From: Cylindrodendrum hubeiense
Lineage: Eukaryota; Ascomycota; Sordariomycetes; Hypocreales; Nectriaceae
Assembly (NCBI GenBank): GCA_014621425.1
Contig: JAANBB010000200.1
Coordinates: 1 to 64,000 of the forward strand
Length of the DNA stretch: 64,000 nt
Direction of reading: 5' to 3'
Shown here: in pieces, positions 54,873 to 64,000 of the stretch
How the letters are laid out: each line of letters opens with the position of its first letter
Position numbering within the stretch: position 1 is the first letter of the stretch
Made by a program: the position numbers and the translations under genes
The notes under the pieces: generated by a model
Databases searched by the model: none
What the model saw: the letters and a program-made list of their open reading frames with translations, nothing else
Told to the model about the DNA's origin: nothing

Positions 54873-57800
54873 AAACAGCAGCAGCTCGATGGAAGCGGGG
54901 TTGTGGTGCCCCCCGGAGCAGCCTCAAGCTTGCTTGGTCCCGACAAAGAATCCTGCTGCCTACACTAAACAATATGATTTTTTTTCTTGGATGGAGCACG
55001 TTGATGGGAAATGTTAGCGCTGGCGACGGACTTGCTCTCCCGCCTTGTCTCCATATCATTGTCGTTTCGAGAATGGACGTTGTCCGAGCCTGCAATGTGC
55101 GAAATGCATGCAGCGCCCGCCAGGGTCAAAAGAGGCTTGTCTACGATGCGGGCGTGCAGATGGCGAAGCAGATGTCCTGCGGCATTCCCTCAAATGCAGG
55201 GAGTAATATCATCTGACGGTCCAGACCTGCCAAGCCGGCCAGACTTGCGAAATTGACACTTTAGAGGGTATTCAGAGCGAGATAGGTTTAGAACCATGAC
55301 TCTGGTACGACACTCACACACACCGCTCAAGCGCCTGCCGTGTAAGCCGTGACCGGACACAGCGGCTTGTTTCTCTTCAGCTTGTTACGGAAGTTTTGGT
55401 GAGGGCAATTTTGGCCAGGATGACGTGGTAGCATCAATCATAGGTTGTCGTCATAATTGATTGTTGCCACATCCTACTCCAATATGGATGACATCAATGT
55501 TGTGGCTAACACATTCCATATTGTCATGACTTGAAGCCCTAGCCCTTGGGCTCGGGGCATATGTTGGGATCAGCCGGTCTCGCAACCAGGTCACCACTCA
55601 ACAAACCCCACTGGCTTGTCAACCTACCTTTTTGGTCACCGTTTTCTATCCCTCTTTTGTTTCGGAGAGTTGTCTTCTCCTCCTGCCACGCAAGTGGAGC
55701 TAGTCAAGTGAGAGACAACAAGGAAAGAAAAAAAAAGCATCGGAGAGTGGGGGGAATGGAATCCGGCTCCGTCCGTGCATGTGGGCCATTCTCGGGCTGG
55801 CGTTAAGGTTGTCTTGGCAATCTGAGGTATAGCGTCGTCTTGCCTTCCACGGAATGTAACCAACTTTTCTATGTTGTGTCTGCCATTGATCGATATCAAA
55901 GGCTTCAAGTATTTGCACATGCTTGAGTAGCCTCTAAATGACGAAACTCGGCCACGTCATTCAATCACAAGCCTCGCTCTCATCCGTCGTCAATTGGCGA
56001 GACTGGCCTGCCGTGCTCGCCATAGGATGAAAGTCAATTGCAACACCAAGGGAGACGATGCAGGCTGAGTCAGGTGGGTTGGAGGCTTGTGTCGACTATA
56101 GTCTGAGCGGCTCAAGTACCGCAGTGCCCAGCTCCCCCGTGTCTGCAGTGGCCGCCTTCGTTGGATGCTGGTATGGCGGGGGATGCCAAAAAGACAGCAT
56201 GTCCACATGATGGCCTGCGTGAAATGAGTTGTGCCATCTCGGTGAGGCGTGGACTAGTCGATGCGCCCGGGACGTGGACACCCCACGTCGCAGGCTCCAA
56301 GCCCCCGGCTGCCCCAAGTCACTGGCACTTGAGGCTTGAGACTGTCCTGGAGACCCGGGACATGCAAATTGTCATGTCTATCCCTCATCTCAAGGACCCC
56401 TGGCTTGAAACCATTACACCCGGCCCCGATCAGCTTTTCGAATTGGGCCGGTGCCATCTGACTCGGATGGGCGGTGAAGTGAGTGGGATGGAGGGTACCG
56501 TATCGACTACTGTGCTCCGTAACGAAAGTCGGCTGCCTGGACAGGATGGAGAAGGATGGGGGCCACCACCAAACGCCGGCCCCGTGTTGGCATCCCACCC
56601 CCTTGGCTACTGCAAGCCGCAACGGGTGTCACCCAGTTTGAGTGGCAGAGAGCACGAGTCGGTTGAGGACTATTATGCCGACGTCTCTTGTTGTGGTTGG
56701 TATGTGTATGGTGTGGTGTGGTGCAGTGGTGGCCATCCGTGGGCGTGGCCGTTACCGTAGGCCGTCGCGTCCATCATGCTTGATTTAGGTGTGGTTGGTG
56801 CATCGCTGCCGGGCGGCCGGTCAGCTGCATACCGAAAACAAGAAGAGACACGGCACTCCAAAATTAGACGGGGGGGAGAACCCGGCGCGTCTAGGGGGAT
56901 CAGCTTCTATTTGCCACGCAGTGAATTCCTGGAACAATCCTCGTCGGTCGGCGCAAGGTTTTGGCAGGCAAGCAGGGTCGTGGGTAGGTGAGTGGGCGTG
57001 TGCGCCGCAAGTGGATGCAGTGGATGCGGTGGGTACTGTGGCAGCTACCGAAAGAGCTACCCCTGTGCTTCCCCCATGAGCCCCTAAGAGTTAGTGGGTC
57101 ACAGGCGCTATGATGGCGTCCGCGGGTGCCCTGGAGCCCGGGCCAGGCCCCGCCAGAGCTCCCCACGGAATGGGGCGCGGCCGCGGATTGATCGTCCCTA
57201 GGCCTTGAGGGTCCGAGGAAGAATCCCAGGGAAACAGGAAATGGACGGGGCGGAGGGCGCCGTGCGTCGTGGCACAAGGTCATCTGAACGGCCACAAGGC
57301 AAGGGCAAGGGGCGTGAATGGGGGGTCATTTTGGCAATGTCTGACGGGGCCAATGGCTTTGCTGACTGGCTGGCCGACATGTTGCTCTTGTGATGGGCAG
57401 GACAGACTAGCACTCGCATTGTCCTTGAGGCTAACGCTGTGTTTCCGTCGTGGTCGGAACACTGTCGCCAACGTGTGTGTTGGTACTAGGCAGGTTGGTA
57501 GGCACATGTGGGTGTGGTGAGAGGTGAGAGGTAATACGGAATTCCTCAGCAGCGAAGGGTTGGGGGAGCTGGGCAAGAGCGAGGAGCCGCATATGCAGGC
57601 CTGAATGGGAGTGTCGGCAGGAGCGACCAACCCGCATTGCCCTCTTGACCACACCTCCTCCCTCCCCTTCCCGTTCTGTCAAACAGTTCCGACCCGGGCC
57701 GGGCGGACATGCGTGGGATGTACTTTTGGGCGTGTGCCTGACCAGAGAAGAAAACTTTTGCAATGTCACCATCACCATTCGTACGACTATCGCGAATGGC

Positions 57801-58539
57801 GACGTTGGGGAGGCCGGAGCACAATCATGGATGGGGTCGACGGCCCAATGCCCCTCATCAACGCCCGTCGTCACCTTACGGAGTAGGCTCTGATTCATTT
57901 ACTCCGTACCCTCAGACCCTCAGACCCTAAGACCGACCCTCAGCCGCCTCAACAACATGTTCCCGGCACAAGCCAAACACCAACCCACTAGTAGTAATCA
58001 AGCGTGTAGGTGGACTCGAGGGGAAGGGCAGGGAGAAGGGGGAGGGGGAACAACACCACTACCATGGCTTCTTCCATCACATCCACCGTCTCCGTCTCCA
58101 CCTCCACCCACCACCAGCAACCCACCACCAGCAAGTCATCAACAAACCCCGTCGGAAGCACCCTAGCCTTCCCCAATGCTAGCCTCCTCGCAGGCGCCTT
58201 ATCACCGAAACGCATGCACTTTGCTCTTGGAGGCTCGCCCCCCCACCTCGCCAAAGCATGGCATCTCTGGTCCGTCTGACAAACATAATTTCGTTGCTTC
58301 TTCCACCCCCTGGTGCCCCTGATGCTGGATCTTGTGACCAAACGCCGTCTCCATCCAGTCGCATCTTGGTGGAGGGAACCCTTGCTCATGCGACATCGGG
58401 CCCCGACTAGGTGTGGTGGCCGGACGGTAAGGTACTTTGCAGTCAATCGATGTAGAGAGCAGCTGTGAATCACATCACAACGCTCACCGTTGATTGCAGG
58501 GGGTTGACCGTCGGTCAGCGTATTGCTCCACACTCTCAG

Positions 58540-58547
58540 TATATAAA
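58540..58547 (+). promoter_or_regulatory. TATA box for the long-leader transcript of the dehydrogenase gene
   Basis: TATATAAA, followed about 40-80 nt later by pyrimidine- and CA-rich sequence (CTCACTCGCACAACTCACATCACC) that resembles fungal transcription starts and leaders. It is about 980 nt upstream of the dehydrogenase ATG. Confidence 0.5.
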
Positions 58548-58569
58548 CGCTCGACGAGCTGGCGGTCAC

Positions 58570-59529
58570 AGCATTATCCCTTTGATTCCTCACTCGCACA
58601 ACTCACATCACCACTACTATCCCGAGACACTCTGCATTCCTGAGCACCTGAGCTCCCCGCACAACAAAGTGGTATGCTCCCTTGTAATCTCCCCTCGCCA
58701 TGCGCCTTGTTTGCGCGGAGCGGCCCAACGGAGGAGGCCATCTGGCTCTCTTATGTGGAGGACAATGGGAACTGCTTTGACTGACATGAACCCTGTTTGC
58801 AGACACCCAACCACACCTTCTCGTCATCCAGTTCTTCATCTTGACTTGTCGTCCATCAATCTTCTCCGCAACCACCGCACCCCAATTGCATCAATCAGAT
58901 CTCCGCATCTCGTCAACACAACCTCCCCCCGGTCCACAAGTTGCCGCTCTGGCGTCGCTATTGAGGATCCCCGAGAATAGTACCGGTCCACCCGCCGTCA
59001 CCTAGTGTCTAGCTACCGTCCTCGCCACCGTCATACCCACGAAGCTTTCCCTCCCCGGAGACAGTTTTCAACTCACCACCAACCTTACACCCCAAAGGCA
59101 CATCGGTAACACGATCGACACGCGTTACGACTCCCGACCCACCGAATCCAGGCCCGCACCCCCAACCATAACCACAAACCAGATCTAGCCCAGCTGAGCT
59201 GATTGTGAAGCTTCGCCTTACGGACATCCCGCCACGCTAGACCTGCAGTAGCGGCCACTTGACCCTCTCCCTCCCCAAAAAAGTTCGCCCCCGGCCCAGA
59301 ATTTTTTGACTTGACCCTTCACCTTGCGCCCCACCTCCTCTGCTATCTCTAGCCCGCCGGCGCATACCTATATCAAGACGTCCTCTTGTCGTCTGAAGCT
59401 CTGCTCCTTCGACCTTCTCTCTCATTCACTTCATTAAATATACCCAATACGACCCACCCTCTTCCTCCCTCTATCCTCTCCCACTGCTCTTCATCACATT
59501 CTCCCGTTGCACTAAGTCATATATACACA
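58570..59529 (+). promoter_or_regulatory. Long ATG-free 5' leader with a candidate intron (58672-58802)
   Basis: The plus strand has no ATG from 58548 to 58671 and none from 58803 to 59529 (727 nt), where several would be expected by chance. Between these blocks lies a 131-nt stretch with at least four ATGs bounded by GTATGC and a CTGACATG...TTTGCAG acceptor, exactly what a leader intron would look like. The first ATG after it is the dehydrogenase start. This pattern implies a spliced 5' UTR of roughly 800 nt kept free of upstream starts. The exact transcription start (placed about 58570) is a guess; a nearer alternative promoter around 59430 (TTAAATATA) is possible. Confidence 0.5.
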
Positions 59530-60615
59530 ATGTCTTCCGCCGCCCGCAACATCCTCCGCCTCTCCCGAGCTGCTGCTCCCGTGGCTCGCCCTGCCGCTTC
59601 TTCGGCTCGCTTCTTCTCGACCACCCGTATCAGCCGTGTTTCTGATACCGCCAACAAGAAGAGCGTCGTCCGTGAGAAGGAGGTCCCCGTCACCATCTAT
59701 GGTGCCGGCCAGGGCGACAAGCACACCGTCCATGTCCCTGAGGGCGCTTCTCAGGTTCCCCAGGACAGCCCCGTCCCTCCTTCTGAGAACGAAGCTGTCG
59801 TGCCCCTGACTCGCAAGGTTTACGATGCCTTGCCCCAGACCATGAAGAACATGAGCGTCTACGGCAAGACCATCATCGTCACTGGTGGTGCCCGTGGTCT
59901 CGGTAACTACATGGCTCGCGCCTGTGCCGAGGCTGGTGCCAAGGCCATCATCATCTTCGATGCCAACCAGGACCTCGGCGACCAGTCCGCTGCGGAGCTT
60001 CACGAGAAGACTGGCCTCCCCGTCTCCTTCTTCAAGGTTGATGTCCGTGATGGCGCTGCCATCAACGCTGCCGTCGACAGCGTTGTTGAGCGCTTCGGCG
60101 CCCCCGATGTCCTGGTCAACTCCGCTGGTATCGCCGATTCCAACATCAAGGCCGAGACCTACGACCCCGCCATGTTCCGTCGTCTCATCGATATCAACCT
60201 TAACGGTTCTTTCCTGATGTCCCAGGCCGTCGGCCGTGCCATGATGGCCGCTGGCAAGCCCGGCTCCATCGTCCTGGTTGCCTCCATGTCTGGTTCCGTC
60301 GTCAACTACCCCCAGGAGCAGAGCTGCTACAACGCCTCCAAGGCTGGTGTTATCCAGCTTGGCAAGTCTCTCGCTGCCGAGTGGGCCAAGTACGAGATTC
60401 GTGTCAACTGCATCTCCCCCGGTTACATGGACACCGCCCTTAACCGTGTCCCCGCCCTTGATGCCCAGAAGAAGATCTGGAAGTCCCTTACCCCCCAGAA
60501 CCGTCTGGGTAATGTTGACGAGCTCAACGGTCTTTGCGTCTTCCTCGCCTCGGACTCCTCCAAGTTCATGACCGGCTCCAACTGCATCATCGATGGTGGC
60601 TACACTTGCTACTAA
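59530..60615 (+). CDS. Short-chain dehydrogenase/reductase, mitochondrial-type N-terminus (polyol/arabinitol dehydrogenase-like)
   Basis: A single exon of 361 aa. Residues 1-36 (SSAARNILRLSRAAAPVARP, RFFSTTRISR) look like a mitochondrial presequence. A linker follows, then a classical SDR domain: TGGARGLG (about 118-125), acidic Asp at the end of beta 2 (IIFDAN), VNSAGIAD, Ser about 252-254 (VASMSGS), catalytic YNASK (Tyr 267, Lys 271), and VNCISPGYMDT. The C-terminus SNCIIDGGYTCY is typical of the fungal mannitol/arabinitol/sorbose reductase branch. It would oxidise a sugar alcohol or reduce a ketose with NAD(P)H; the Asp after beta 2 favours NAD. Very strong codon bias (GCC, AAC, AAG, CTC) implies high expression. 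ATG 59530 follows CACA and is the first ATG after a very long ATG-free stretch. Confidence 0.92.
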   Translation: MSSAARNILRLSRAAAPVARPAASSARFFSTTRISRVSDTANKKSVVREKEVPVTIYGAGQGDKHTVHVPEGASQVPQDSPVPPSENEAVVPLTRKVYDALPQTMKNMSVYGKTIIVTGGARGLGNYMARACAEAGAKAIIIFDANQDLGDQSAAELHEKTGLPVSFFKVDVRDGAAINAAVDSVVERFGAPDVLVNSAGIADSNIKAETYDPAMFRRLIDINLNGSFLMSQAVGRAMMAAGKPGSIVLVASMSGSVVNYPQEQSCYNASKAGVIQLGKSLAAEWAKYEIRVNCISPGYMDTALNRVPALDAQKKIWKSLTPQNRLGNVDELNGLCVFLASDSSKFMTGSNCIIDGGYTCY

Positions 60616-62348
60616 GCGAGTAACTTATTGGCTTGGATAGGACAGAGCCACATTTTCTATACTTTGTTTGGAGGGATGGGCATTTTCGAAATGAATCCAC
60701 AAAAAACAAAATAAAAAGGTCCTTGGGGGGTCGCGCACATGAACAGTCTAGCTACTAAAAGGCGGACTGGTTTCTGATTTTCTTTCTCAAGCTTGTTCGG
60801 AGTTCACGGGTATGGAGGGATAGTTGTTCTTTCCTCGAAAAAATGGGAAGCATTGAAGGGATACAATAGAGAACCTGGGATGGTTTGATAGAGAGAGGGA
60901 GGAGGACTGCACTGGAATGTTTCGGTGGCAGCGAGAGACGCAGTTGATACTCAACAAAGAAGTCTAATGGCCATTGTTTGGCTCTCACACCCCGTCTGCC
61001 CTGTTTGCCCTGCGCTGCATGTTGTGATTCAATGCTGTGACTGTTTTGACGATGCTCTGGTGTCCCAGCTGCAGTGCAATGGGGCGATTTACAGAGTGAT
61101 CCACTAACGTCTTACACGGCGGTCGATGGCGGTCGGGTCACGATCCCCTCATGCACGTAGTCTAAATAATTCCCCGCGTCGCATTGGCCGGCGGGCCCAA
61201 CCAATAGGCGCGCGGCCGGCGTCATGAAAAGGGAAATGGCATCGTCGGTTCCGGTTCCCGCTCTCCCCATGCCACGCCAACCCGCAAACCGCCCACCGCC
61301 GGCGCCGCGTCTCACCGCTTCCTCGCAGTGCCAATACCCGCCACCAGCCCGCAGCTCCATGTGGGCCCAAAATCGGCTGATGGGACGGGCGCGGCGCTGC
61401 TACACGATGGAGACGGGAGAGCGTGCAGCAAGTCAGATAGACGCTGTCGATGCAGCGCCATGCAGAGGGAAGAGCATGAAGGAGGATTGCAGTCATGAGC
61501 CCGGCGCAGAGAGGCCGGCCACCCAATCCCTCCTCCCAGCGAATGCCAGATGCCAGACGCCAGCCGCGGGCCGCGGGGGCGCCAAAACACCACGCGAGTC
61601 TCGCAGCGCTGAGACACCGCCTCTTCGTCAGTCCCGCATCCCGCACTCCCGCATTCCCGCGTTCCCAATCACGCACCAGCCCCGGCCCCTTTCTCGCTTC
61701 CATGCGACGCACGCTTGACGTGCCTGCCTCCCCCCCCGAATCGCCTCTCAACGAACCAGTGATCTCCACGTTACACGGAGCCGGACCCGTCCTTCCTCTT
61801 GCAGGATTTAGACCGCAGGACGTAGACCGCATGTAATTAGACCGCAGGTAATTAAGCCGACGGAGCGTGCCGATGGGGCCCTCGTCCAAGTAGACGGCTC
61901 GTCGCGGTGGCGGGGGATGGCACGGCAGATAACAAGAAAACCAGGCTGTCCCCTCCCTCCTGGGATCGCGGGACGCCCTTTTCGATTTTGCAGCGAGATA
62001 CCAGCATAAAGCTCTTTTCTAGTTTGGTAAAGAGAAACAGGACCCCAAGAAACGACAACCGCTACCCGAAGAAACCTCTGTCCCGCCCATCCATCTCGTC
62101 CTGTCCATCTGGTGAAAGCCGAGTCTGAGCACAAGCCAGCACGAGGTCAAGAGATCGAGAGATCAAGAGATCAAGAGATCAAGAGATCAACCAAGCACCA
62201 AGCGAGTACCCGACAAACTTCATAATCACCAACCGTTCGGCCGGGCCTAGAGTGCGTTACTCCCGCTCCTAGCAAGCGACAAACCCCAGACGCAAACGCA
62301 ACGCCACCGAAACCCCTCAAACTCGCAATCCACAGACAAAACATCACA
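60616..62348. other. Intergenic between the dehydrogenase and a small protein gene
   Basis: About 1.7 kb. 60616-61000 is the dehydrogenase 3' flank. 61180-61760 is GC-rich, with overlapping Arg/Ala/Pro-rich false ORFs on both strands. From about 61920 to 62348 there is no ATG on the plus strand, consistent with a leader for the next gene. An 8-bp array lies in that leader. Confidence 0.5.
62150..62189. repeat. 8-bp tandem repeat, five copies
   Basis: Five copies of AGAGATCA (first copy AGAGATCG), inside the presumed leader of the small protein gene at 62349. It is AG-rich and ATG-free. Confidence 0.8.
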
Positions 62349-62699
62349 ATGCAACTTTTGTGCTCCATCCCTCTCCGCGTCGCCCGCAAGTTGCGCAATC
62401 GCCTCCGGCCTGCGCTCCTCAAAGCCTCCACCACCACGCAAAATGCCGCCGCGTCGGTCCGGAACACGGTCCGCCAGTCTCTCTACTTTCACTCCAGCAC
62501 CGATAAGATCAAGCACCACCCGAAGCCGGCCGCTCTTGGCACCGTCGCCATGCTGGGCCAGGTCAAGTCCAGCGTCGTCACAGGTATGGACGCCGCTCGT
62601 GGCGGGGGCATGAGGTTGCGCCGGCAGATGAGCACCATCTACCAAAATTGGGAGCAGGGCAACGTCCTGTCCCACAGTAACGCAGCTCGTATCAACTAG
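62349..62699 (+). CDS. Small basic protein, function unknown
   Basis: A single exon of 116 aa starting at a good context (ATCACAATG) after about 430 nt without any ATG. It is strongly basic and Ala/Ser/Arg-rich (CSIPLRVARKLRNRLRPALLK, NTVRQSLYFHSST, DKIKHHPKPAALG), with no acidic run, TM or known domain. The Arg/Ala/Ser-rich N-terminus could be a mitochondrial targeting sequence. Codon choice is GC-ending like real genes here. The ATG-free leader and clean context favour a real gene; lack of recognisable homology keeps confidence moderate. Confidence 0.5.
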   Translation: MQLLCSIPLRVARKLRNRLRPALLKASTTTQNAAASVRNTVRQSLYFHSSTDKIKHHPKPAALGTVAMLGQVKSSVVTGMDAARGGGMRLRRQMSTIYQNWEQGNVLSHSNAARIN

Positions 62700-63432
62700 A
62701 TTGGGGTGCTGCAATATTCTCGGGGCGTTTTATATGAAGCTTTTCCCGCCGTGGCGGGTGGCTGGGACGGATAGCTGGGACGGACAGCTGGGACGGATAG
62801 CAGATTCAGTTTGATCAAACTCATTAAGTATACCTTCATCTTGTTAGAACCACACCCGACCGCGAACACAATGTGAATCTTGCAAAGCGAAGCAACAAAA
62901 CAAATTTATGATTGGAGTTGGCGAGGGGAGATTGGTCTAGCAACGTAATAGACCCATCTCGAGGTAAACTCAGCAGAAGTAACTTGTTCGTATGCAGGGG
63001 GTATATCCAGCGTGTCATTTCTATGTGCTTTCAGGCGTCGTATCCGAGTCGCCTGTTGGCACCTTTTGTGCTCGGTCTTCTGCGTCTCCCTGCGCAAGCC
63101 CGAGTCCCGTGACGCGGCATCAATGTCAACTCCAACTTCAAGATGCAAGGCCTGCTATGATAAGGTGATCGAAAAAAAGTTTTCGAAAAATGGTCATTAT
63201 ATGATTGAGAATCGAGGTATGAGATCCACCGGGGACGCGAGTTCGATTGGCCAAGCTTTCAGATTAACTGCGCTGTCGCCCGTGTCGTCATATCCAAATT
63301 GCCTTGAGGGAGCGAGCCCTGGCTATTCGGTCGGAAGGGGGTCATTGTATCGCCTTAGCGATGCCAATAACCGACTGTCTTCCCTCCCAATTGGGGAGCT
63401 GCTCGGCGAGTTCGAATACCGCATGGACTAGC
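62700..63432. other. 3' intergenic between the small protein gene and the PAK kinase
   Basis: 733 bp between convergent genes. The ORF at 63012-63431 (+) overlaps the kinase 3' flank and has no recognisable content. The first 100 bp hold a 13-bp tandem repeat. Confidence 0.5.
62761..62799. repeat. 13-bp tandem repeat, three copies
   Basis: Three copies of GCTGGGACGGATA (the middle one GCTGGGACGGACA), 61 nt after the stop of the small protein gene. Confidence 0.8.
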
Positions 63433-63933
63433 CTATTGTCCCTTGCGGGCCTTCTCTTGCGCTCTTTGTTCTCGGGCGGCTCGGACCAATGGCGACAATT
63501 GTGTGAGATCAACGCACTGCTTCATGAATTCGTGCTATGTCCAGGTTAGCACAACCCACCATGGGGGCAAGTGTCAAGGGAAAAAAACGTACTCGGAGCA
63601 GATCATGAGCGCTGGCTCGCTTCTCAGGATCCACCTTGAGCGCAAAGTACAGGAAGTCTTTGAAGAGGGCTGAGAGATCTTGCTCGTTCTTAATATGGGG
63701 AGTTCCGTTGGTCGCAATCAACCACAGGGCGCGAAGGGGAGACTCCGTTAGGTACGGGGGCTCGCCCTCAATCATCTCGATGGCCATGATACCGAGAGAC
63801 CAGATGTCGACCTTCCGGCCGTACTCCTTTCTAGTGACTACCTCGGGGGCCATCCAGTACGGTGTTCCCACCATGGTCGTTCGCTTGTTTTGGGCTTCGT
63901 TGATGGTAGCACAGAAGCCAAAATCAGCTATTT
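63433..63933 (-). CDS. CLA4: CLA4/Chm1-type PAK protein kinase, C-terminal part (gene runs off the window)
   Basis: Last two exons: 63933-63593 and 63534-63433, with a 58-nt intron (GTACGT donor, GGACATAG acceptor). The visible part starts in the activation segment (K|IADFGFC, with intact DFG), then [15 protein letters not shown] with the activation-loop Thr, [30 protein letters not shown] and [17 protein letters not shown]. The tail ([18 protein letters not shown]) is that of filamentous-fungal Cla4/Chm1 rather than Ste20. PAKs of this kind are activated by Cdc42/Rac and control septation, polarity and hyphal growth. Sequence from 63934 to the window end reads as intron; the PH, CRIB and N-lobe lie beyond 64000. 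Partial only because of the window edge. Confidence 0.92.
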
Positions 63934-64000
63934 CTAGTCAGCGTTGTCCAATCAAGAATCTCGAAGTGTCTCAACGGTTCTCTAGCCGTTCAATGGTCAC

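Larger units (their letters stand above)
53310..58535. other. Long gene-poor, minisatellite-bearing region
   Basis: About 5.2 kb with no gene I can support. ORFs of 60-214 codons overlap on both strands, are Pro/Arg/Ser-biased and often come from repeats. Contents include the arrays at 54433-54568 and 54837-54872, an AT-rich block around 55380-55520 containing repeated near-copies of CATCCTACTCC / ATGGATGACATCAATG-like sequence, and TGTGGTG-rich stretches near 56710. No TIRs, LTRs or transposase reading frame were found. A C/A-rich stretch at 58060-58280 could encode a 71-aa peptide but lacks support. Confidence 0.5.

Noticed and set aside
58064..58279. 71-codon Ser/Thr-rich ORF starting ATGGCTTCTTCC
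   Set aside because: Low-complexity CCACC-rich sequence, no family, no supporting transcript signals; it lies upstream of the TATA box assigned to the long-leader transcript.
61149..61889. 246-codon minus-strand ORF
   Set aside because: GC-rich block open in several frames; Arg/Gly/Ala/Trp-rich product with no domain; overlaps other equally long false ORFs.
63012..63431. 139-codon plus-strand ORF
   Set aside because: Overlaps the 3' flank of the PAK kinase on the other strand; no recognisable content and no good start context.

Overview
The window is nuclear DNA of a filamentous ascomycete (Pezizomycotina). The protein families and intron style fit Sordariomycetes, probably Hypocreales, but I cannot name the species. 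The evidence is dense protein-coding genes on both strands, short introns (mostly 48-90 nt) with GT-AG ends and CTAAC/CTGAC branch-like motifs, a mostly housekeeping gene set, and pyrimidine-rich leaders. I saw no rRNA, no convincing tRNA, no CRISPR array and no bacterial-type operon. Exon joins were worked out by hand from reading frame and splice signals, and nearly all give lengths divisible by three.

Layout. 0.25-9.7 kb: class I sirtuin SIR2 (+), SCYL2/Ppk32-type pseudokinase (-), mitochondrial branched-chain aminotransferase (+), complex I ESSS/NDUFB11-type subunit (-). 10.6-24.0 kb: a large FUSC/BRE4-like membrane protein (+) converging on the DNA2 helicase-nuclease (-), a conserved two-TM protein (+) divergent from DNA2, then AIM21 (-). 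24.0-27.9 kb: gene-poor, with a possible solo LTR. 27.9-33.3 kb: TVP18 (-), an ornithine cyclodeaminase/mu-crystallin family enzyme (+), peroxisomal-type 3-ketoacyl-CoA thiolase (-). 34.2-38.5 kb: an island of two or three unrecognised genes. 38.7-46 kb: methionine sulfoxide reductase B (-), Age2/SMAP-type ArfGAP (+), SNARE SFT1 (-), YSC84 lipid-binding/SH3 protein (+). 46.9-53.3 kb: an orphan ORF (-), a candidate REC114-type meiotic protein (-) divergent from RSC9 (+). 53.3-58.5 kb: gene-poor and rich in minisatellites. 58.5-62.7 kb: a short-chain dehydrogenase with an unusually long ATG-free, apparently spliced leader, then a small basic protein gene (+). 63.4 kb to the end: 3' part of a CLA4/Chm1-type PAK kinase (-).

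There is no metabolic gene cluster. Loose functional themes are chromatin and recombination (SIR2, DNA2, REC114-like, RSC9), Golgi/endosome and cortical actin traffic (SCYL2-like, TVP18, ArfGAP, SFT1, AIM21, YSC84, CLA4) and mitochondrial or peroxisomal metabolism (BCAT, NDUFB11, MsrB, thiolase, SDR). No wholly new system is demonstrated. The most unusual signals are the long ATG-depleted leader of the dehydrogenase gene, the orphan-gene island at 34-38.5 kb, two candidate GC-AG introns, a 16-nt microexon in TVP18 and a helically phased 10-bp repeat between SFT1 and YSC84.
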